Shown one piece after another: positions 35,441-44,716 of a stretch of 64,000 nucleotides of DNA. How positions within the stretch are numbered: position 1 is the first letter of the stretch; every line of letters begins with the position of its first letter. The notes under the pieces were generated by a model. That model ran no database searches and was not told the DNA's origin. It saw only the letters and a list, made by a program, of their open reading frames with translations. This DNA is from Sulfurospirillum cavolei (GTDB lineage: Bacteria > Campylobacterota > Campylobacteria > Campylobacterales > Sulfurospirillaceae). Both the position numbers and the translations under genes were made by a program. The stretch covers positions 248,001-312,000 of the forward strand of contig NZ_AP014724.1 of the NCBI RefSeq assembly GCF_001548055.1, read 5' to 3'.

Positions 35441-36111
35441 GCTTCCTCCGGTAAGGGAAGTTTGGTTTCGTCGAAAAGGTATTTTTTGTTTTGTATTTTG
35501 GTCAAAATCCCCTGATCGCCGAGCTGTTTAAAGAGTTTGATGACGGTCGGTTTACTGACGTTGACCTGCTCCATAATTTCGCTGTAGGAGTAGTTGAGCA
35601 TATTGTCGTTATCGAGATTTTTGATGATAAAACGGATAATTTCGACTTGCTTGCTGTCGGTGACCGCGGAGATGGTTTTGATGATGTTGTACGAACGCTC
35701 GATCTCTTTGGCCTGAATTTTCGGCAGTAAAACGTCGTGCAAGGCGTTAAGCAGTTCTTTGATGTTGACGGGCTTGATCAAATAGTTATCGACGTGAAGT
35801 TTGATAGCATCGAGAAGGTATTCGGTGTCGCTAAACGCGGTGGTGACGATGGAGGGCATTTCGATCTCCAAATCGTGTTTGAGCGTTCGCAAGAAGTCGA
35901 GTCCGTTGCTGTAGCGAAGGTGAATATCGGCGATAATAACGTCGATTTTTTCGGTTTTGATGATCTCTAACGCTTCGTCGATCGTTTGCACCGGATAGAT
36001 TTTTTTCACGAAATCTTCCAAGACCGAAGTCGTATGTTTGAGAAGATCCGCTTCGTCTTCGATATACAAGACGTTAAAAGTGCCTAAAAGTTCGAAATTA
36101 CGCTTATTCAT
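35437..36111 (-). CDS. Response regulator with C-terminal winged helix
   Basis: At 224 residues the receiver domain has YIEDEADLL, the phosphorylated Asp in DVIIADIHLRYSNG and LIKPVNIKEL. The output domain (about 150-215: YSEIMEQVNVSKPTVIKLFKQLGDQG) is a GntR/MarR-like winged helix rather than OmpR type. It overlaps both its kinase gene (8 bp) and selA (4 bp), so its level is tied to SelA translation. It may control the divergent formate dehydrogenase operon. Confidence 0.87.
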   Translation of the reverse strand: MNKRNFELLGTFNVLYIEDEADLLKHTTSVLEDFVKKIYPVQTIDEALEIIKTEKIDVIIADIHLRYSNGLDFLRTLKHDLEIEMPSIVTTAFSDTEYLLDAIKLHVDNYLIKPVNIKELLNALHDVLLPKIQAKEIERSYNIIKTISAVTDSKQVEIIRFIIKNLDNDNMLNYSYSEIMEQVNVSKPTVIKLFKQLGDQGILTKIQNKKYLFDETKLPLPEEA

Positions 36112-37720
36112 CCTCTGCCTCGCCTAAATCAATCTGTTTTTTGGGTATTTCGATCGTAAACATGGTGCAATCGAAAAAATCTTTCGTCCCGAGTTTGTGG
36201 CGAAGGTTTTTACATGTAATCTTTCCGTGCATATGTTTTTCGACCATTTGTTTTGACATGTAAAGCCCGATTCCCGTGCCTACGCTTTTGTGTTTTGTCG
36301 TAAAATAGGGGTCGAACACTTTGGGTATTATATCACTTTTTATTCCGCCGCCGTTGTCGATGACGTTGACGAAAATACTCTCTTCATTTTGTTTGGAAAT
36401 AATGTGAATGATCTTTTCGTGCAGTTCCGTTTTACCCGCTAAAATGTCTTTAGAATTTCCGATAAGGTTTAACAACACGTGAATCAGCTCGTTTTTAAAG
36501 CCAAATGCTTCAATGTCGTTGCGAATGAAAAACCGTAGCGTGATCTCTTCTTTTTCCAGTTGGTATTTGGAAAGATCGATCGCTTTTTGGATCACGTTTT
36601 GAATGTGAAACGTCTTTTTACTTTTATTAGGGTTGAAGAACGTCCGAAAATCTTCCAAAGTTTCGGACATATTTGACGAGAGCAGTTCGGCGTCTTTGAC
36701 GCGAGAGCTTACGAACGCTTCATCGAGTTTTCCCGCGTAGAATTTACTCTCAAAACTTTGAATAATCATCATCAAAGAGCCTAAAGGTTGTCGCCATTGG
36801 TGCGCGATATTTTGAAGCATCTCTCCTAAAGAGGCGAGGCGGGCTTGTTGGAACATAATATTGTCTTTTTTACGGCTGTTCTCGACTTCGCGCTTGATGC
36901 GTTGCTCTAGCGAGTTGTTCAAGTCTCTAAGTTCATGCGTCTTTTCGGCGATATTTTCTTCCAAGTAGTTGTGAATGTTCTTAAAATGGTTGATGATGAT
37001 TAAGAGCACCATCGTGATAAAAAAGAAGATCATACCGATGAGTAAGATGAGCATATAGGTACTGGTTTGAAACAGGCTGTCGTTGATCTGCTTTTCGGAG
37101 ATCGATTGTTTGAGGTGGCTCGTAATCAAACTGGAAAGATAGATGTTTAAAGAGTTGGTCGAGAGCATAATCGAGTCGATCATCGCCGCGGCTTCTTGGG
37201 TTTTTTGCGCTTTGAGTCGATCAATCAAAAGCGTGATTTGCGCGTCCAATTCGTCCATTTTGAGGGAAATTTTTTCGACGATACCTTGCTGAAAAACGTT
37301 TTTCTCGGGTTTGTTCGGCGTCACCAAGAAGAGGCTGAGCCAACGACTCGCAAAGTAGGGAACACCTCCGATATGCATATTGGCGGCTTTTTGATAACTT
37401 TGCCACTGTTTTCGAATAATTTGTTGCGAAAGGTAAATGACCTCGATCGCATCTTGGCTACTGATTTGTTTGTCTTTGATGTCGCTCAGGGTTTCGGAGA
37501 TATTAACGCGGTAGATGTCTTTGATCTCTTCCAAATCGACCTGCGGAAGTGTGTGCTTTTGAAACAACGTTTCGTAGTCGTACTTGAGCGCAAAAATAGA
37601 AACGAACATCAAAAAGCCGATGGTCATTGTGCCGCTGAGAATAATCGTAATGAGTATTTTCGTTTTATTGCTAAATTTGATCGTTTCGAGTTTTTGGTTG
37701 ATAAACTGAACTAGCGTCAT
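36104..37720 (-). CDS. Membrane sensor histidine kinase of a three-component system
   Basis: 538 residues from ATG 37720. Two membrane helices (about 20-42 and 220-245) flank a helical periplasmic domain. A coiled coil leads to the HisKA box SLGEMLQNIAHQWRQPLGSL (H-Q-W-R-Q-P type) and an HATPase with NAIxx-like NLIGNSKDIL, NGGGIKSDI and GTGIGLYMSKQMVEKHM. It starts 1 bp after the binding-protein gene stops. The binding protein probably presents a ligand to its periplasmic domain. Confidence 0.88.
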   Translation of the reverse strand: MTLVQFINQKLETIKFSNKTKILITIILSGTMTIGFLMFVSIFALKYDYETLFQKHTLPQVDLEEIKDIYRVNISETLSDIKDKQISSQDAIEVIYLSQQIIRKQWQSYQKAANMHIGGVPYFASRWLSLFLVTPNKPEKNVFQQGIVEKISLKMDELDAQITLLIDRLKAQKTQEAAAMIDSIMLSTNSLNIYLSSLITSHLKQSISEKQINDSLFQTSTYMLILLIGMIFFFITMVLLIIINHFKNIHNYLEENIAEKTHELRDLNNSLEQRIKREVENSRKKDNIMFQQARLASLGEMLQNIAHQWRQPLGSLMMIIQSFESKFYAGKLDEAFVSSRVKDAELLSSNMSETLEDFRTFFNPNKSKKTFHIQNVIQKAIDLSKYQLEKEEITLRFFIRNDIEAFGFKNELIHVLLNLIGNSKDILAGKTELHEKIIHIISKQNEESIFVNVIDNGGGIKSDIIPKVFDPYFTTKHKSVGTGIGLYMSKQMVEKHMHGKITCKNLRHKLGTKDFFDCTMFTIEIPKKQIDLGEAEDE

Positions 37721-37721
37721 C

Positions 37722-38924
37722 TTAATACTCGTATTTTTGGATGATTTCAAATTTACCTTGACGGTAATTGGACAGATAAACGTTATTGAGCAGTTGGGAA
37801 TTTTTATAGTGTAAAGGGATATTGTCCAGACTGTTCTTTGGTAAGGTTTTGAGGGCATGCAGGAATTTAGATCGGCTTAAAGGCCCTTGTACCGCTTTTA
37901 ACGCTTTGACGAGTGCTTTTGCGGACAAATAGGCTTCAAAAGAGACTAAAGAGGGCTTTTCTTCGGGGTAGTAAAAGCTAAGATGGTCTAAATACTCGGC
38001 CGCTTCTTTAGAGTAAAAATCATCGTACGAAGGGACGGTTTGCGAGAAAAGAATATTCTCTCCGTTGCCGTGAAGCTCATGCATCAAAGCATCGGCATTG
38101 ACAAACGAAATCGGGCAGAAGATGATTTTTTGAGGGCAGCACTCTTTCACTTTCTCGATAAAACGTGCTGTCGGTTTGTATGCGCCCACCAAAATGATGG
38201 CTTCGGGTTTTGCCGCTTCGATTTCATGAATCGCATGGCGAATGGAGAGCGTATTGCGTTTGTACGTTCCTTCGGCGGAGAGTATCAAGTTGCGTTTGGA
38301 AAGTGCATGCGAAAGAGCGATATAACCCTCTTCGCCGTAATCGTCGTTTTGGTAAAAAATGGCAAACCGCTTTACGTTTAAAACGCTGGTTAGGTGTTCG
38401 ACCAACGCATCGACCTCTTCTTCGTAAGAACTGCGAAAATTCACGATATTGTTCGCCTCTTCGGTGCGTAAGAAAGAAGCACCCGTGTAAGGAGCGATGA
38501 AAGGCGTACCGCTCTCTTCGACCAACGGTAAAACACGTTTCACCGTCGGCGTACCGACAAAGCCGAAGAGAGCGAAGACATTGTCTTTATTAAGTAAGGT
38601 AAGCGTGTTACTCCACGTGTTTTCAGGTTCGTATTTATCGTCGTAGCTGATGAGCTCGACGTTCTTACCTTGGATGCCGCCTTTGGCGTTGGTGTAGCTA
38701 AAATAGGTATTGGCACCCACGACGATGTCTTTGCCCAAATGGCTGTTGATGCCGCTGAGCGGTAGAGATGCCCCTAAGACGATCGATTCTTTGGGCATAG
38801 CAGAGTGATAGAGCGTAAAAATTCCCGTAAGCGCGACAAAACTGACTAAAATAACGGTAGCGACTAGGAAAACTTTATTAACCAATGGTAGCCTCTGTGC
38901 GTTGGGATAAATGATTATAGCCAT
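37722..38924 (-). CDS. Membrane-anchored Leu/Ile/Val-type periplasmic binding protein
   Basis: At 400 residues it has a long uncleaved-looking signal anchor (VNKVFLVATVILVSFVALTGIF) and then a type I binding-protein fold (Peripla_BP_6). Markers include LGASLPLSGINSHLG, NVELISYDDKYEPENT, TPFIAPYTGAS and RFAIFYQNDDYGEEGY. There are no ABC transporter genes nearby, and the next genes are a kinase and regulator. This is the layout of binding-protein-dependent signalling (as in LuxP/LuxQ or TctC-type systems). Ligand unknown; formate is smaller than usual for this fold. Confidence 0.85.
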   Translation of the reverse strand: MAIIIYPNAQRLPLVNKVFLVATVILVSFVALTGIFTLYHSAMPKESIVLGASLPLSGINSHLGKDIVVGANTYFSYTNAKGGIQGKNVELISYDDKYEPENTWSNTLTLLNKDNVFALFGFVGTPTVKRVLPLVEESGTPFIAPYTGASFLRTEEANNIVNFRSSYEEEVDALVEHLTSVLNVKRFAIFYQNDDYGEEGYIALSHALSKRNLILSAEGTYKRNTLSIRHAIHEIEAAKPEAIILVGAYKPTARFIEKVKECCPQKIIFCPISFVNADALMHELHGNGENILFSQTVPSYDDFYSKEAAEYLDHLSFYYPEEKPSLVSFEAYLSAKALVKALKAVQGPLSRSKFLHALKTLPKNSLDNIPLHYKNSQLLNNVYLSNYRQGKFEIIQKYEY

Positions 38925-38946
38925 ATGAAGTTTAATCTCTCCCTAA

Positions 38947-38992
38947 GTTCGCAAAACGCCCCTGCGAACGTTGTATAAATTAATATATAACT
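38947..38992. promoter_or_regulatory. Divergent control region of the sensor-sel and fdh operons
   Basis: Contains an inverted repeat GTTCGC (38947-38952) / GCGAAC (38964-38969) with an 11-nt spacer. Overlapping it is a 24-bp stretch at 38969-38992 (left half CGTTGTATAA, right half TATATAACT) that resembles a ModE box except for its last base. The first repeat may be the site of the response regulator. Both assignments are inference. Confidence 0.4.
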
Positions 38993-39042
38993 ATAAGTAA
39001 ACGTGATAATTTTTGTCTTGTTAAGATCGCTTTAAAGGTTTT

Positions 39043-40770
39043 ATGCTTACAATACGGTCAATAAACATTTACCAACTGGACGTTGAAATGCATCAAGAAT
39101 TTGCTTACTTTAGTACAACACCGCTTGACTTTCCTCTAGGCGACGAGATTGACGTCGTAAACGCTTCAACCGAAGCGGAGTACATCGTTTCTAACGATCC
39201 GTGCGTCAACGCGGTTATTTATGCTCCTGAAATTAACTTCTATCTTACACGCTCCAAAGACGTTTTGGCTCAAAAAATTCGAAATGTTTCCAAATTGTAT
39301 GCCATTCGCGCCGTCGGATTTGACTACGCGCAAGACCAAGACTATGCCCAAGAGGTCGGCACAAAGTTACTTATCGTAACGGAAGATCGTGAAAAAGAGG
39401 CATTAAAAGATATATTGTCGGCTGAAGGTTATAGCGTTGTTACGCTTTTACCATCAATGATTTTAGACGTGAACGGGCATATCGGCGACTTAGTCGTGGT
39501 TTTGAAAAAAGACGATGCGATATTAGAATTGAACTGCGATCAAATACTTTGGTGGAACGCTCCGAGTTTTGCGATGAAACAAAGCGGCGTTTACGATCCT
39601 TCGCTGCTCGGCGAAGAGGCGGCGTTGAAAAAAATGCGTACGAATACCGGTACGTATCGCTACAAAAACTTTATCAATTACGACAGTTCGATTTGCCAAT
39701 ACCATGAGCGTCGCGAAGAGGTGTGCGGTAAATGTGCCGAAGTGTGTCCGACGGTAGCCATCTTAAAAGAAGACGAAACGAAGCATTTAGTTTTTTCGCA
39801 TATCGATTGCCACGGTTGCGGCGGCTGTATTAGCGTTTGTCCGAGCGGTGCTTTGGACTATACGCAGATGCCAAGACGCGCATTTTCTTATATGAGCGAA
39901 TACTACGAAGGAACGATTCCTTTAATTATTCCTCAAAAAATGGATTTGGAGTCTATTACGATTCCTTTGGAAGAAAACGTTTTACCGATGATGATCGAAG
40001 GCGAAAAATACCTTCACGAAGCGCATATGCTCAATTTGCTTCAAACATGCGGCAATCCGATCGTGTTTTATACCGATTTTATCTCCAAAGGTACGGGCGA
40101 CGTTATTCGCATTATCAATGAAATTTTTGAACGCAAATACGCTAAAAAAGCAATTTTCGTTTGCCAAAACGCACAAGAATTAAGTCACGCTTTCGAGACG
40201 ATGCAAGCTTTGCCGGAGTGCCGATACGGCATTAACGAAGAGGGTTTACGCAAACGCGAAATCTTTTCGGCGCGTTTGGCACATTTGGTCGGCGATGAGG
40301 ATTTGGGTACGGTTCGAACCGGCGAACATGTCCATTACGGCGATATTCGCATCGATGCGGAAAAATGTACGTTGTGTTTAAGCTGTGTGGGTGCTTGTAA
40401 CGTTAGAGCTTTGACGGCGCATCCGGAAGATAATTCGTTACGTTTCAACGCATCGATTTGTACGAATTGCGGTTATTGCGAAGCGACCTGTCCGGAAAAA
40501 GAGTGCTTGAGCGTGATTAAAGATGAACTTCGACTTAGCCCGACATGGTTTTCCCAACGCATCATGGCGCAAGACGAACTTTTCAAATGCACCGAGTGCG
40601 GCAAAGAGTTTGCAACGGCAAAAGCGGTACGTAAAATAGCCGCCATTATGACGCCTCTGTTTTTAGGCGATCCGGTAAAACTCAAGACGCTTTATTGCTG
40701 TCCCGATTGCAAAGCAAAGGTTATTTTTAGAGCTTCCGTAGAAGCAAACGTTAACGAAACGGTAGGGTAA
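39043..40770 (+). CDS. Polyferredoxin-like 4Fe-4S protein of the fdh operon
   Basis: At 575 residues it has one ferredoxin-type pair in the middle (CGKCAEVCPTVAI, CHGCGGCISVCPSGAL) and another near the C-terminus (CTLCLSCVGACNVRAL, CTNCGYCEATCPEKECL), plus zinc-type CTECGKEF...CCPDCKAK. Proteins of this kind head fdh operons in Campylobacterota and probably shuttle electrons or help assemble the enzyme in the cytoplasm; no signal peptide is present. ATG 39043 has AAAGG close by. ATG 39088, where the conserved part (EFAYFSTTPLDFPLG) begins, is an equally good start. Confidence 0.82.
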   Translation: MLTIRSINIYQLDVEMHQEFAYFSTTPLDFPLGDEIDVVNASTEAEYIVSNDPCVNAVIYAPEINFYLTRSKDVLAQKIRNVSKLYAIRAVGFDYAQDQDYAQEVGTKLLIVTEDREKEALKDILSAEGYSVVTLLPSMILDVNGHIGDLVVVLKKDDAILELNCDQILWWNAPSFAMKQSGVYDPSLLGEEAALKKMRTNTGTYRYKNFINYDSSICQYHERREEVCGKCAEVCPTVAILKEDETKHLVFSHIDCHGCGGCISVCPSGALDYTQMPRRAFSYMSEYYEGTIPLIIPQKMDLESITIPLEENVLPMMIEGEKYLHEAHMLNLLQTCGNPIVFYTDFISKGTGDVIRIINEIFERKYAKKAIFVCQNAQELSHAFETMQALPECRYGINEEGLRKREIFSARLAHLVGDEDLGTVRTGEHVHYGDIRIDAEKCTLCLSCVGACNVRALTAHPEDNSLRFNASICTNCGYCEATCPEKECLSVIKDELRLSPTWFSQRIMAQDELFKCTECGKEFATAKAVRKIAAIMTPLFLGDPVKLKTLYCCPDCKAKVIFRASVEANVNETVG

Positions 40771-40775
40771 ACACG

Positions 40776-41495
40776 ATGCAAACCAATGATCAATCCATCC
40801 ATCAAGCAAGAGCGTTGTATTACACGTTTTTTGCAAAAATATTAAGTTTCAATGCTCAGGCAGACAAATATGCGAATCTAGCAGATTTATTGAAGATTTT
40901 TATCGCCAATCCACTCGATGAAGACTCCGATGCGGCGTTTCGTTCAATCGATTCGTCTTTACGTGCCAAAGGGGGTTGCGAAGCGCTCAAACAAGAATAC
41001 GACGAGGTGTTCGTCTCTCCTGAAAGCTCGTTCATTCCGATAAGTGCATCGTATTACGACGAAGGGCGTGATGATGGCCAAAAAAGGGTCAAAGCGGCAG
41101 GTTTGGTCTTTCGTTCCAAATTTCGTAAAAACGATTCGGTATGCAACGATTCGGAAGATCAAGTGCTTTTCTTATTTCAGTTGATGAGCCGTTTGATCGA
41201 AGCGGGTGTTGCGGGCGATGAAGAGAGCTTAACATTGGCGAAAGAGGTTTTTGCCGAAATCATCAACGATTTTATCGACGAGTTTACCGCCTTGTTATTT
41301 CAACACGAAAAAAGCTTTTTCTATCAAAATACGGCGATCGTTTTAAAAACATTTATTGCTTTTGAACGCTTGTTCTTACATATCGAAGCTTCGCATAAAA
41401 TCGCCAGCGAAGAGAGGGCAAGTGCGGTCATTCAAAAAGACAGAAAACCTTTAACACAAAGGGTAAGACGTAACTTGGACGAAATCGTCTTGTGA
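40776..41495 (+). CDS. TorD/DmsD-family molybdoenzyme chaperone
   Basis: This 239-residue all-helical protein begins with the family pattern HQARALYYTFFAKIL. Its central LKQEYDEVFVSPESSFIPISASYYDEG is the TorD-type binding region. Such chaperones hold the Tat signal of a molybdoenzyme until cofactor loading is complete; the likely client is FdhA. It starts 5 bp after the Fe-S gene. Confidence 0.88.
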   Translation: MQTNDQSIHQARALYYTFFAKILSFNAQADKYANLADLLKIFIANPLDEDSDAAFRSIDSSLRAKGGCEALKQEYDEVFVSPESSFIPISASYYDEGRDDGQKRVKAAGLVFRSKFRKNDSVCNDSEDQVLFLFQLMSRLIEAGVAGDEESLTLAKEVFAEIINDFIDEFTALLFQHEKSFFYQNTAIVLKTFIAFERLFLHIEASHKIASEERASAVIQKDRKPLTQRVRRNLDEIVL

Positions 41496-41506
41496 TTTTT
41501 ACGCGC

Positions 41507-41561
41507 TATGAATATGCCAAAATCGCATATTCATAGGGGTTTCCAAAGCACGCGCGTGCTT
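41507..41561. promoter_or_regulatory. Two hairpins in the gap before the Tat protein and FdhA
   Basis: TATGAATATG (41507-41516) pairs with CATATTCATA (41526-41535), and AAGCACGCGCGTGCTT (41546-41561) is a perfect palindrome. They lie between the chaperone gene and the structural genes, where they could attenuate read-through or define a processed 5' end for the fdhA message. Confidence 0.5.
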
Positions 41562-41624
41562 GTTTTGAAAACTCTTTTTAAGAGTCGATACGAAAACCTA
41601 TTCCTAAACAGGAGGTCTGAGAAG

Positions 41625-41828
41625 ATGCACGAGAACAGAAGGGACTTTCTAAAAAAAGCCCTCGGGACGACGGCAGTGGTAGCAACTGCCGGTGCAAGCG
41701 GCGTTTTGGCAAGCTCGAAAGAGAGTGCCAAAGGCGCAAACGGTGTCGTTTATGGGAAATCTCCGAAAAAAGAGATTTTGTATAAAGAGACGGATGCATG
41801 GAAGCTCTACTATAAGAGATCCTATTAA
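41625..41828 (+). CDS. Small Tat-signal protein of the fdh operon
   Basis: 67 residues from ATG 41625, with a perfect AGGAGG ten bases upstream. The N-terminus has the twin-arginine motif RRDFLKKA and a hydrophobic stretch to about residue 30 (ASGVLASS). A short tail, KEILYKETDAWKLYYKRSY, follows. Such small Tat proteins precede fdhA in related genomes and may be an extra subunit or maturation factor; function unknown. An upstream open frame lacks a ribosome site. Confidence 0.75.
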   Translation: MHENRRDFLKKALGTTAVVATAGASGVLASSKESAKGANGVVYGKSPKKEILYKETDAWKLYYKRSY

Positions 41829-41842
41829 TCACGGGAGATGAG

Positions 41843-44707
41843 ATGAGTAAAACAGAAAACCCCATACTCTCCTCTAGCAAAATCGGAAGACGCTCATTTT
41901 TAAAAATGGCGGCTCTGGGAAGTGCTAGTTTTGGAGCGGGAAATCTTCTAGCCAAAGAAGATGCGATCAGAGAGGCGAGTGCGGAAGAGGTTAAAAACCC
42001 GTTCCCAGGCTCAAAAACGGTTAAAACGATCTGCTCGATCTGTTCGGCAGGTTGCGGCATCAAAGCCGAAGTGCATAACGGCGTATGGGTAAGACAAGAA
42101 CCCGCACACGACCACCCGATCAGCGAGGGAAGCCACTGTTGTAAGGGTACGGATCAAATCGATTTGACCAAGTCCAAACAACGTATCAAGTACCCGATGA
42201 AAAAAGAGAATGGACAATGGAAACGTTTAACGTGGGAACAAGCGTTAAATGAGATCTCTTCTAAAATGTTAAAAATTAGAGAAGAGAACGGTCCTGACAC
42301 ATTGATGATGTTGGGTTCGGCTAAATTTAACAACCAACAATCGTATTACTTTAGAAAATTTGCCGCGTTTTGGGGCACAAATAATATCGATCACGTAGCT
42401 AGAATCTGACATAGCGCTTCTGTTGCCGGTGCGGCAAATACATGGGGTTATGGTGCTATGACAAATCACTTTGGTGATGTTGTTGAGAATTCTAAGTTAA
42501 TTATGATGGTCGGAGCCAACTCTGCCGTTGCCAATCCAATCGGATTTAAACATTTCCTACAAGCCAAAGATAGAGGCGCGAAGTTGATCGTCGTCGATCC
42601 TATCTTTACAAGAAGTGCTGCTAAAGCGGATATTTACGTGCGTATTCGTCCTGGTACTGACATTGCGTTTGCCTATGGACTTTTACATGTAATCTTTAAA
42701 AACGGTTGGGAAGATAAAGATTTTATCGAGCATAGAACTTATGCGATGGATCAAATCAGAGCCGAAGCTGCTAAATGGACGCCTGAAGAGACCTCCAATG
42801 TTACCGGTGCTTCTATTGAGCTAATCCAACAGGTTGCAGAACTTTACGCTAAAACCAAACCCGCAAGCATTGCATGGTCACTCGGTATTACGCAACACTC
42901 TGTAGGAAGCTCCAATACGCGTATCCTTCCAATTCTTTCACTTGTTACTGGTAATGCGGCACGTCCGGGAGGCGGATGTAATATTATCCGCGGTCACGAT
43001 AACGTTCAAGGTGCTACCGATATGGCAAACCTCTCTGACAGTTTACCGGGGTACTACGGTTTGGATAAAGCCGCATGGCAGTACTATTGTAAAACATGGG
43101 GTGTTAGCTTCGAGTCTATGCAAAACCGTTTCCACCCTGATCTTGACGATAAGGGTGAGCGTAAATGGATGCACGCCAAAGGTTTCTCACTTGCGAAGTG
43201 GTGGCAAGGTGTTTTACAAGAAGAAAAAACGACCTCTTCCGCTCCGATTCGCGTGCTTTGGGTACAAGGAACGGGAATTACCTCGATGTCTCAGCAGGTG
43301 AAAATCAAAGAAGCCATCGATAAGCTTGACATGTTAATCGTAGCCGAACCGTTTGTGAATGAAGCGGCAATTATTACCGATCGAAAAGACGGTATCTATA
43401 TCTTGCCGGTTGCAACGCAATTTGAGTGCGAAGGAACGCTTTCTGCTACCAATCGTTCCGCCCAATGGCGTTCCCAAGTCGTTAAGCCGCTGTATGAAAG
43501 CAAAGCCGATCATGAAGTGATGTTCGAGTTTGCGAAAAAATTCGGATTTTACGATGAGTACGTCAAGGGTATGAAAATGCGTGCCGAAAACGGTAACGTC
43601 GTTCAGTATAAAAACGATTTTGTATGGCCGGACGATGCGGTACGTGAGATTGCTCGTACGGTTAAAAGTATCGGACTTTCCGGTTGGACGCCCGAGCGTC
43701 TGCGCAAACATCAAGAAAACTGGCATCTCTTCGATCCGTTGACGCTCAAAGGTCGCGGCGAAATGGAAGGCGAATATTACGGACTTCCGTGGCCGTGCTG
43801 GGATGAAAAACATCCGGGTTCGCCGATCCTTTACGATGCCTCTAAACCGGTCAATGAAGGCGGCTTGGGCTTTCGAAATCGTTTCGGTGTTGAGCATAAC
43901 GGTGATAATTTACTTGCCGATGAAACCGTGACGCTTCCGGGACAAAAAATCCAAGGCGGTTACCCACAACTTACCAAAGCCAATATCGAAAAAGTGCTCG
44001 GTATTACGCTTAGTGAAGAAGAAAAAGCGCAAATGGGACCAAGTTGGGCGATGGACTTTAGCGGTATTATTCAAAAATACGCTCGAGAGTATGGCGTTTG
44101 CGTCTACGGAAATGCAAGGGCACGTACGATTGTTTGGGAATTCCCAGATCCCGTACCGGTTCATAGAGAGCCTATTCACTCTCCACGTTGGGATTTGGTA
44201 CAAAAATATCCGGCACTACCGGATCAAGCCAATAACTTTAGGGTTGCAACACGTTACATCTCTGAGCAAACCAAACAAGACTGGTCCAAAGAGTTCCCGA
44301 CGATCCTAACGTCTATGCGCTTAGTCAACCTCTCAGGGGCTGGTATGTTAGAGCGAACGAGTAAATACCTCTCAAGCATTACGCCGGAGATGTTTGCCAA
44401 TATTCACCCAGATCTTGCTTCCAAATATGGCATCGAAGATAAGGGAATGATGTGGATTCACGCGCCTCAGGGTACGAAGATTAAGGTACGGGTTCACTAC
44501 AACCGTAGCGTAACGCCGGATCGTATTTGTATGCCGTACAACTTTGCGGGTATTATGCAAGGGGTCGATTTGAGTGCAAATTATCCTGAAGGCGCACGTC
44601 CGTATACGATCGGTGAAAGTTCCAATACGATCGTTAACTACGGCTTTGACCCGATTACCCAAATCTCAGAGTTCAACGCGGGTCTATGCCGTGTGGAAAA
44701 AGCGTAA
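41843..44707 (+). CDS. fdhA: Formate dehydrogenase catalytic subunit FdhA, selenocysteine-containing
   Basis: At 954 residues it reads through an in-frame TGA at 42407-42409, which encodes selenocysteine 189 in the context VARI-U-HSASVAG. The N-terminal Tat signal is GRRSFLKMAALGSASFG. The [4Fe-4S] motif is CSICSAGCGIKAEV...HCCKG. The molybdopterin domains include RGHDNVQGATDMANLSD and a C-terminal MPYNFAGIMQG region. The enzyme oxidises formate to CO2 at the periplasmic face and passes electrons to FdhB. The two frames around the TGA are both conserved, so this is recoding and not a nonsense mutation. selA and selB lie next door. Confidence 0.97.
42407..42440 (+). promoter_or_regulatory. Sec UGA codon and bacterial SECIS-like hairpin in fdhA
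   Basis: Directly after the UGA, TTGCC (42423-42427) pairs with GGCAA (42433-42437) around the loop GGTGC. A G-G-U in the apical loop about 19 nt after the UGA matches the geometry that SelB recognises in E. coli fdhF. The lower stem is less clear, as is usual for bacterial SECIS elements. Confidence 0.75.
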
Positions 44708-44716
44708 GGAGACACC

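Noticed and set aside
42407-42409. Internal stop codon splitting fdhA into two genes
   Set aside because: It lies exactly at the selenocysteine position, reading continues in frame on both sides, a SECIS-like hairpin follows and selA/selB are adjacent. Annotated as one selenoprotein gene.
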